From Campylobacterales bacterium (GTDB taxonomy: Bacteria > Campylobacterota > Campylobacteria > Campylobacterales > QNZT01): DNA of 9,859 nucleotides. A program made the position numbers and the translations under genes. The notes under the pieces are model-generated. The model made no database searches. It was not told the origin of the DNA and saw only the letters and a program-made list of their open reading frames with translations. The stretch is from the NCBI GenBank assembly GCA_027080605.1, contig JALWRO010000357.1:1-9859 (forward strand), written 5' to 3'. This document shows positions 5,296 to 9,859 of this stretch, in pieces. Position 1 is the first letter of the stretch; each line of letters opens with the position of its first letter.

Positions 5296-6270
5296 TTATG
5301 ATAATTTGTGCCATATCTTTTTGAGTATATCTTGATCATCCGCATCAATACCTTGCAATTCGAGAAAAATTGCATGCATAAGTTGATCGGTAGCAAGTTG
5401 TTTATTTTCGTCTCGCATTTGGTGAATAAACTTTTGAATGATTTTTTTTACTTTCTCTTCTATCTCATTAAATTTTTTATTTTCATCTTGTGTTTTATAG
5501 TCTTTTAGATGATTAGAAACTATTTGGAATAATCTCTCTTTTAACGCCTCTTCATCATCAGGAAGAGTAATATCATGAGTCAACACTCTTCGCATAAATG
5601 CGGCAGGAAATTCTCTCTCTTTATTGCTGGTGAAAATAATCAGTGGAAAAACTTTACATTGTAATTTTCCATTTTTGAGTGTTATTTTTACCTTTTTACC
5701 ATCTGCGGTATAAACTTCATGTTCATTTTCCCCGGTTCTTGCAAGTTCAGGTATGGGAAATTCCCTCTCTTCCAAAACGTGTAACAGATTGTTTGGAAAA
5801 TCTATATCACTTTTATCGAGTTCATCTATAAGCACTACTCTCATCTTGTCAGATGCAAATGCTGTTCCCAAAGCATTGAGTGTTACAAAATCACCTATGG
5901 GTTTAATAGCGCTGTCTTTAGAACTTTTTACATCTTCTAATCTCGCAATAGCATCATAATCATACAATCCATCTTTCAATACACTATGCGTTGTTATCTG
6001 CCAATCCAACACCCCTCCTGACTCCAGCTCATAATCAACCGATTTTGCCAGAGATGATTTTCCAATTCCAGGATCGCCTCCTAAGAGGATAGGTCTTCTT
6101 AACTGTAAAGCAAGATTAACAACCAGTTTCTCTTCATCTGACGCTTCATAACTTTTACCGCTTTCATCTTTATGTTTTCTCCATGGCGGTACAAATTTTT
6201 CAAGGTTTTCTAAATCATCTTTAATGTTTGCATAATTTTTTTTTCTTAACCCTTGGTAAATCTCTTTCAT
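5296..6270 (-). CDS. MoxR-type AAA+ ATPase
   Basis: This 324-residue AAA+ protein has Walker A GGDPGIGKS (64-72), Walker B VVLIDELDK (145-153), sensor-1 FTSN (213-216) and an AFMRR arginine pair (227-228) in the place usual for MoxR ATPases. MoxR ATPases work as chaperone-like switches together with vWA-domain partners, and here the vWA-like protein is encoded directly downstream. The ATG at 6270 follows AAGGAG by about 6 nt and lies 1 nt past the SEFIR gene's TGA, so translation is probably coupled. The N-terminal 30 residues and the C-terminal helical lid (about 240-324) are less conserved. Likely role: ATP-dependent gating or threshold setting for the effector encoded upstream. The AAA+ call is firm; the role is inferred from context. 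Confidence 0.9.
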   Translation of the reverse strand: MKEIYQGLRKKNYANIKDDLENLEKFVPPWRKHKDESGKSYEASDEEKLVVNLALQLRRPILLGGDPGIGKSSLAKSVDYELESGGVLDWQITTHSVLKDGLYDYDAIARLEDVKSSKDSAIKPIGDFVTLNALGTAFASDKMRVVLIDELDKSDIDFPNNLLHVLEEREFPIPELARTGENEHEVYTADGKKVKITLKNGKLQCKVFPLIIFTSNKEREFPAAFMRRVLTHDITLPDDEEALKERLFQIVSNHLKDYKTQDENKKFNEIEEKVKKIIQKFIHQMRDENKQLATDQLMHAIFLELQGIDADDQDILKKIWHKLS

Positions 6271-6271
6271 A

Positions 6272-7843
6272 TCATTCTCCTTCTGTGGAAGTTTTTGTAT
6301 TTTTATGTCGATAACGCTTAGGAATACGGTTTAGATTATCCCAAATAAGCAGATACGGTACTTCATCTCTCAATGATCTAAAGCTTGCTTTTATTAAATT
6401 TTCCAGTTTGTCTTTTTTGTCTATTTTACTGCATAATTGTTTTACTGTATTATTTTCTTTTAAAGGTGCCAACACAATACATGCAGTCTCATCAAGAATT
6501 GCTTTATACATTTCTTCGGAATCTATCGGGTTTTTACACTTAATATAAGGTTTTTCTTCAAAGTCAGAAAAAAATATGTCATTTTTATTCTTTACAGGAA
6601 TAGCAAGTTTTTTTAATTTTTCAGATTTCTTATTTTGATACCATTCCCAGAATTTTTTCCAATCTTCATAAGCATTATCGTCTGTTCTACTTTTTTCCAT
6701 TCGCTCACTGAGTCTTCTTACTATTTTAAACTTTCTACCGAGATTGCTTCCCCTGCTATCGTGCCATATAGAAAAATCAATATTTTGTAATTCATAAGGT
6801 ATTATAAACTCTATCAATACATTATTACTCGAAACTGTTATATGCTTAAATATTTCATCCACTAAACCTGTTGGATTTTTTTCATTGGATAGATTGATTT
6901 TACCTTGATAGACAGAATAAGGATAAGGTTTTTCATCTTTCCAGATTTCCACTTTCGTATGTTCAATATTGTCATTTTCGGGTTCTAATGTGATTAAAAG
7001 ATTACATCTTTTTCGTCTCATATCTTTTTTCATACAATCAAAATTTTCTAATTTACTATCAGATATATGCAGCTCTTTTTGAAGTTTTTTTAGTATTATT
7101 GCCAGACGATTATCATCTAATTGTTTCAACAAGCATAAAAGTGGTTTCCGATGGTCATATAAATGATCAACGATTGAATCAAAATCATCTGGCAGATGTA
7201 TGCTGTTAAAATTTAACAGGTTTGTAGCGTATAATTTTAGCTCTTCTATGGAAACACAATCTTTCAATACCTGTTTAAGATTTTTGAGTATTCTGTCTGT
7301 TGTTTCTATTTGTCGTGAATTATTTTTTAAATCAGTTAATATTTCATTTGGCAAGTTTTCTACAATATCCCCAACATCAGGTGCATTCTCAATCTGATTG
7401 GTAACTCGATGATATAAATCATTAAGTTGTTCATAGTCCAAACAATTTATTTTAGAACATCTACTAAGTTCTGTAGGAATATTGTCATCATCGGGGTCAT
7501 CAAAAAATAGTAGAAAAATTTTATTTTTATCTTCATTATTTGTTTTTTCTAAGCGATCTCTTATACATTCAGCTTCTGCATAAACTCCAGAACCTTTATG
7601 TGGTGAATCGATAATAAATTTTTCTTTATATGATTTTGTGCAAAAAATAAAAATATAATCACTTTCATATATCCCTCTTTTCATCCAGTCTGACCATAAC
7701 GGATTTTCAGGAGTATATTTATCAAAGCTACAATCTAACCCATAAACTCTCATATTATTAACAAATAATTGTATCTGATTTCTCCAGGTGTTACTCTCAT
7801 GACTATAACTAATAAAAATCTTCGGTTTTCGACTTTCACTCAT
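6272..7843 (-). CDS. SEFIR/TIR-domain protein with VMAP-C-like C-terminus
   Basis: I choose ATG at 7843-7841 (523 residues) because TAGGG lies a good distance upstream; an in-frame GTG at 7852 has almost no room for a ribosome site. Residues 6-150 are a SEFIR-type TIR domain: PKIFISYSH at the start, DKYTPENP 41-48, FIFCTKSY 65-72, and GVYAEAE 86-92 with a candidate catalytic glutamate. Residues 180-265 are helical and could be an effector-associated adaptor domain (weak). Residues 280-510 resemble VMAP-C: LLITLEP, VLIEFIIPYEL 342-352, LGRKFKIVRRLSER 368-381 and PYLLIWDN 496-503. VMAP proteins accompany vWA/MoxR pairs and carry varied effectors. Role inferred: the toxic effector, perhaps an NAD-depleting one, held in check by the AAA+/vWA partners. 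The gene starts 10 nt after the membrane-protein stop. Confidence 0.82.
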   Translation of the reverse strand: MSESRKPKIFISYSHESNTWRNQIQLFVNNMRVYGLDCSFDKYTPENPLWSDWMKRGIYESDYIFIFCTKSYKEKFIIDSPHKGSGVYAEAECIRDRLEKTNNEDKNKIFLLFFDDPDDDNIPTELSRCSKINCLDYEQLNDLYHRVTNQIENAPDVGDIVENLPNEILTDLKNNSRQIETTDRILKNLKQVLKDCVSIEELKLYATNLLNFNSIHLPDDFDSIVDHLYDHRKPLLCLLKQLDDNRLAIILKKLQKELHISDSKLENFDCMKKDMRRKRCNLLITLEPENDNIEHTKVEIWKDEKPYPYSVYQGKINLSNEKNPTGLVDEIFKHITVSSNNVLIEFIIPYELQNIDFSIWHDSRGSNLGRKFKIVRRLSERMEKSRTDDNAYEDWKKFWEWYQNKKSEKLKKLAIPVKNKNDIFFSDFEEKPYIKCKNPIDSEEMYKAILDETACIVLAPLKENNTVKQLCSKIDKKDKLENLIKASFRSLRDEVPYLLIWDNLNRIPKRYRHKNTKTSTEGE

Positions 7844-7853
7844 CTGAAACACC

Positions 7854-8258
7854 CTACATCAAAAAAGTAAAGAAAAACAGTGCAATCAAAATAGTCAGAT
7901 AATATATCCGCAAAGTAACAGACGTGATACTCACAAACCAGTCCATATACGAAGTCTTCTCTCCGTCGAGTTGCATACGAAAGTCTATCTCTTCAGGCTT
8001 TTTCTGTCGTACTTCATCGTATCTGCCGCGAAAGTATCGCTCCTGAGAAAGGAAATACCCGTCAAGTATCCAAAACATCAACGTCAAAAAGATAGCCAGT
8101 GTAGTCACTTTCCAGTTAATTCCGTCTTTGTTGATCCCAATGATAGCACCGACAACGGTGATGCACCATCCTTTGAGTAAAAAAGAGTTGTGTGCCATTC
8201 GGGTGATTGTATTTTGGATAAATTCAAGATGTTTTAGTTTTGCTTCGAGACTTTGCAT
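7854..8258 (-). CDS. Small three-helix membrane protein, first gene of the conflict operon
   Basis: This 134-residue protein has hydrophobic helices at about 28-44, 51-70 and 108-133, and no signal peptide. Between the second and third helix is a charged loop of about 35 residues starting SQERYFRGRYDEVRQ. The first 25 residues (KLKHLEFIQNTITRMAHNS) look like an amphipathic cytosolic helix. I recognise the general style (FIQN.ITRM..NSFLLKGW and LDGYFLSQER) from unnamed proteins but cannot assign a family. The arrangement is reminiscent of SLATT-type 2TM effectors. It is the promoter-proximal gene, with AGGAG about 7 nt before the ATG, and ends 10 nt before the SEFIR gene. It could be a pore-forming effector or a membrane anchor; both are inference. 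Confidence 0.8.
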   Translation of the reverse strand: MQSLEAKLKHLEFIQNTITRMAHNSFLLKGWCITVVGAIIGINKDGINWKVTTLAIFLTLMFWILDGYFLSQERYFRGRYDEVRQKKPEEIDFRMQLDGEKTSYMDWFVSITSVTLRIYYLTILIALFFFTFLM

Positions 8259-8292
8259 TTTTCACTCCTCACACTGGAAACAAGTTTTGTTT

Positions 8293-8320
8293 ATTTTAAC
8301 ATAATCTTACGAAAATACAA
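8293..8320 (-). promoter_or_regulatory. Promoter of the conflict operon
   Basis: The -10 TAAAAT (8298-8293) has a TGn extension, and the -35-like TTGTAT (8320-8315) is 16 nt away. It lies about 35 nt before the start of the membrane-protein gene, in an AT-rich gap, and would drive the four-gene operon independently of the ribosomal genes. Confidence 0.55.
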
Positions 8321-8368
8321 TAATTTTACCAAAATGTTGTTTTAAAGGGGAGTGTAATAATGAAGGAA

Positions 8369-8387
8369 GTGATGCTTTCAGCATCAC
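8369..8387 (-). terminator. Hairpin between rplT and the conflict operon
   Basis: GTGATGC (8369-8375) and GCATCAC (8381-8387) form a perfect 7-bp stem with a 5-nt loop, about 40 nt after the rplT stop. On the minus strand it is followed by TTCCTTCATTATT, only a weak T tract. It is the best candidate for the end of the ribosomal operon. Confidence 0.5.
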
Positions 8388-8426
8388 CGATACGAGCCAA
8401 AAGCCCTGTACCGGTTAAAGATGTAC

Positions 8427-8777
8427 TTAGATTGCAGCCTTTGCCGCTTCTACTACTTTTGTAAAAGCTGCTGCGTCGTTCATAGCCATGTCTGCGAGGA
8501 TTTTTCTGTCAAGCTCTATGCCTGCTTTGTTCAATCCGTGGATGAACTTTGAATAGCTAATATCGTTTAATCTGCAGGCAGCGTTGATTCTGGTGATCCA
8601 AAGTCTTCTGAAATCTCTTTTCTTTTGTCTTCTGTCTCTGTAAGCGTAAACTAATGATCTCTCAAGTTGCTCTTTCGCTTTTCTGAAGTGCTTTCTTCTA
8701 CCGCTGTAGAAACCTCTGGCTTGTTTGAGAAGCTTTTTATGTCTTCTTCTTCTGACTACACCTGTTTTTACTCTCAT
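8427..8777 (-). CDS. rplT: 50S ribosomal protein L20
   Basis: This 116-residue, very basic protein begins MRVKTGVVRRRRHKKLLK and includes ARGFYSGRRKHFRKAKE, RDRRQKKRDFRRLWITRINAA and LNKAGIELDRKILADMA, diagnostic of L20. L20 binds 23S rRNA early in 50S assembly and in several bacteria represses its own operon by binding the mRNA. The length is normal. AAGGA precedes the ATG. It follows rpmI after a 97-nt gap that holds two small hairpins. It is the last gene of the housekeeping block. Confidence 0.98.
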   Translation of the reverse strand: MRVKTGVVRRRRHKKLLKQARGFYSGRRKHFRKAKEQLERSLVYAYRDRRQKKRDFRRLWITRINAACRLNDISYSKFIHGLNKAGIELDRKILADMAMNDAAAFTKVVEAAKAAI

Positions 8778-8874
8778 GTTGTGTTTCCTTTACCTTATGT
8801 GTTGGTGTCAGGCTTGACCTGAACTTGTCCCGAAACGGGAGGAAATGATTGATTTGACTCAATAACCGCGTTGC
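8778..8874 (-). other. rpmI-rplT intergenic region with two hairpins
   Basis: Two perfect 5-bp stems stand in tandem: TCAGG/CCTGA at 8808-8822 and TCCCG/CGGGA at 8828-8840 (3-nt loop). The region has no start-to-stop frame of note. Neither hairpin has a T tract, so processing or translational control is more likely than termination. Confidence 0.45.
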
Positions 8875-9069
8875 TTATTTGCCTAAAAGTTCTCTAACCT
8901 CTTGTACATCGCTTTTCGCAACGACTTGTGGTTTTCTGAGATTTCTTTTACGCTTTTGGTCTTTTTTGGTCAGAATGTGACTTCTGTACGCAGACCCTCT
9001 TTTGATACTACCGTTTTTTTTCACTTTGAAACGTTTGGCAGCACCACGATGCGTTTTCATCTTTGGCAT
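8875..9069 (-). CDS. rpmI: 50S ribosomal protein L35
   Basis: From ATG at 9069-9067 the product is 64 residues, beginning MPKMKTHRGAAKRFKVKKNG, with SIKRGSAYRSHILTKK and KRKRNLRK, which is typical L35 (a small basic 50S protein). An in-frame ATG 27 nt upstream is rejected: AGGAG at 9080-9076 sits correctly for the MPKMKT start, and L35 proteins begin there. The order infC-rpmI-rplT is the standard one. Confidence 0.97.
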   Translation of the reverse strand: MPKMKTHRGAAKRFKVKKNGSIKRGSAYRSHILTKKDQKRKRNLRKPQVVAKSDVQEVRELLGK

Positions 9070-9250
9070 GTGATTCTCCTGTAATATTTTCCTCAAATAC
9101 CCATAAAACGGGTTTTAAGGAGTGCAATTATATCTTTTTTTGTTAATAACGAGCTTAAACGGGGAAATATTGCGGGTTTTATTCGGAAGTATCGCTTTAG
9201 CTACACCCGTATCTGGTGAGACTAAAGTCTCCACTTCCATAAGAAAGAGA
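9070..9250 (-). promoter_or_regulatory. infC-rpmI intergenic leader: promoter and candidate L20/L35 control region
   Basis: The 181 nt between infC and rpmI hold a three-way-junction-like fold at 9185-9238. Its outer stem is GGAAGT/ACTTCC, with inner hairpins CACC/GGTG at 9204-9218 and AGAC/GTCT at 9219-9230. A perfect TATAAT is at 9132-9127, and an ACCC/GGGT hairpin lies near the rpmI start. The minus-strand CTCCT at 9122-9118 is complementary to the rpmI AGGAG (9080-9076). Since this operon is commonly autoregulated by L20, a control leader is plausible. The pairing is visible; the function is inferred. Confidence 0.45.
9127..9132 (-). promoter_or_regulatory. -10 box (TATAAT) for rpmI-rplT
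   Basis: A consensus TATAAT lies about 58 nt before the rpmI start in an A/T-rich context. No convincing -35 is seen, which is common in Campylobacterota promoters. Confidence 0.45.
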
Positions 9251-9796
9251 TTATTTTTTCTCTTTATCTTTTTTAGGCGTTACGAGCATATTGACATAAC
9301 GTCCTTCAAATTTCGGTTCATTCTCTTTAACACCGATATCTTCTACCATCGGCCAGACACGGTTAAGTACATCTTTACCAGCCTGCGGATTTGCCATTTC
9401 ACGACCTCTCAGAAAGACTCTGAACTTGACATGTTTTCCCGCTTCGAGAAATTCACGTGCGTGCTTGACTTTGTAGTTGACATCGTTGTCGGCGATTTTC
9501 ACGGAGAGTTTGATCTCTTTGACTTCGATCTTTTTCTGTTTCTTTTTCGCCTCTTTTTTCTTCTTCTCTTCCTGGTATTTGAATTTACCGTAATCCATAA
9601 TCTTGACCACCGGTGGTTTGGCGGTCGGTGCGATCAAAACTAAATCAAGCCCTTTCTCTCTTGCGATATCCAGTGCTTCGTCGGATGAGATAATACCGTA
9701 TTGTGTACCATCGTCGCCCATGCATCTGACTTCCGGAAGTCTGATGTCCTCGTTTAATTTTGTTTCGTCTTTTTTTCTGCCTCTACCTCTATTCAA
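9251..9796 (-). CDS. infC: Translation initiation factor IF-3
   Basis: This 181-residue protein has VRCMGDDGTQYGIISSDEAL in the N-domain, LDLVLIAPTAKPPVVKIMDYGKFKY at the domain boundary, a lysine-rich linker (KKKKEAKKKQKK), and KEIKLSVKIADNDVNYKVKHA, FRVFLRGREM and KFEGRYVNM in the C-domain. IF-3 binds the 30S subunit and monitors initiator tRNA and start codons. The start is TTG at 9796-9794. A rare start codon is a known feature of infC, which IF-3 uses to limit its own synthesis. The start overlaps the upstream gene's stop by 4 nt (TTGA), and GAGGT lies about 8 nt upstream. The sequence is of the Campylobacterota type. Confidence 0.97.
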   Translation of the reverse strand: MNRGRGRKKDETKLNEDIRLPEVRCMGDDGTQYGIISSDEALDIAREKGLDLVLIAPTAKPPVVKIMDYGKFKYQEEKKKKEAKKKQKKIEVKEIKLSVKIADNDVNYKVKHAREFLEAGKHVKFRVFLRGREMANPQAGKDVLNRVWPMVEDIGVKENEPKFEGRYVNMLVTPKKDKEKK

Positions 9797-9859
9797 AAGT
9801 GTACCTCATTCATTTTCTCCTTTACCAGTTTATAAAACGCCTCTTTATCGAGCGTGTAC
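9793..9859 (-). CDS. thrS: C-terminal end of upstream gene, probably threonyl-tRNA synthetase
   Basis: Only the last 21 residues and the stop are inside: YTLDKEAFYKLV, then KEKMNEVHF and TGA at 9795-9793. The length is too short to identify by sequence. The thrS call rests on the conserved order thrS-infC-rpmI-rplT and on a tail that would suit the anticodon-binding domain end. The stop overlaps the infC TTG start by 4 nt, so the two are probably translationally coupled. Confidence 0.6.
   Translation of the reverse strand, partial: YTLDKEAFYKLVKEKMNEVHF

Noticed and set aside
7818..7831. A short match to the variable-region border (GGTTTTCG-like) in the SEFIR gene
   Set aside because: Only about eight bases match, it encodes part of the SEFIR domain start, and no second border or A-rich template follows, so it is not a template repeat.
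6272..7852. GTG at 7852 as start of the SEFIR gene
   Set aside because: It lies 1 nt past the previous stop with no usable ribosome-site spacing; ATG at 7843 has TAGGG upstream and gives the normal start just before the SEFIR strand.
2320..8258. A reverse transcriptase, Avd or template repeat inside the window
   Set aside because: No frame shows a YxDD-type motif or RT blocks, and no third copy of the variable-region borders is visible; these parts must be elsewhere if they exist.
8875..9096. Longer rpmI frame starting at 9096
   Set aside because: The extra nine residues are not part of L35, and the ribosome site is placed for the ATG at 9069.

Overview
The window reads almost entirely on the minus strand and looks like a Campylobacterota chromosome (Sulfurovum/Sulfurimonas-like is my guess). 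The right end is a housekeeping block: the end of a gene that is probably thrS, then infC, rpmI and rplT, with IF3 and L20 sequences of the Campylobacterota type. The DNA is AT-rich, and the putative accessory promoters share an extended -10 box (TGnTAAAAT).

Left of rplT, after a hairpin and a promoter-bearing gap, lies an accessory island of about 8 kb. Its first operon (8258 to 2320, reading leftward) encodes a small three-helix membrane protein, a SEFIR/TIR protein with a VMAP-C-like C-terminus, a MoxR-type AAA+ ATPase, and a 987-residue protein. That protein joins a vWA-like SAV_2336-type region, a formylglycine-generating-enzyme-like (FGE-sulfatase, C-type-lectin fold) domain and a Zn-ribbon tail. 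This gene set matches the vWA-MoxR-VMAP ternary conflict systems that have been described computationally. In such systems an NTPase/vWA switch is thought to release a toxic effector, here plausibly the TIR-like domain and/or the membrane protein.

Further left are a lone MNT-type nucleotidyltransferase gene with its own promoter, a 97-bp inverted-repeat element, and a tightly overlapping three-gene operon: mntA-like antitoxin, hepT-like HEPN toxin and a second, stand-alone FGE-like protein. The left end holds AGTGAAA-type heptad tracts in inverted orientation, a hairpin, and the first part of an IS200/IS605-type TnpA gene cut by the window edge.

The most striking signal links the two FGE-like genes. 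At the C-terminal end of each FGE domain, an almost fully divergent core of 68 or 71 nt is bracketed by stretches that are identical at the nucleotide level (18 nt and 21 nt, synonymous sites included). The core codons are overwhelmingly NNY. This is the pattern expected of variable regions (VRs) of a diversity-generating retroelement (DGR). No reverse transcriptase or template repeat lies in the window, so diversification would have to act in trans. My reading is a defence island in which a hypervariable lectin-like sensor is fused to the vWA partner of a MoxR/TIR switch, while a second hypervariable sensor is translationally coupled to a HEPN/MNT toxin-antitoxin pair.
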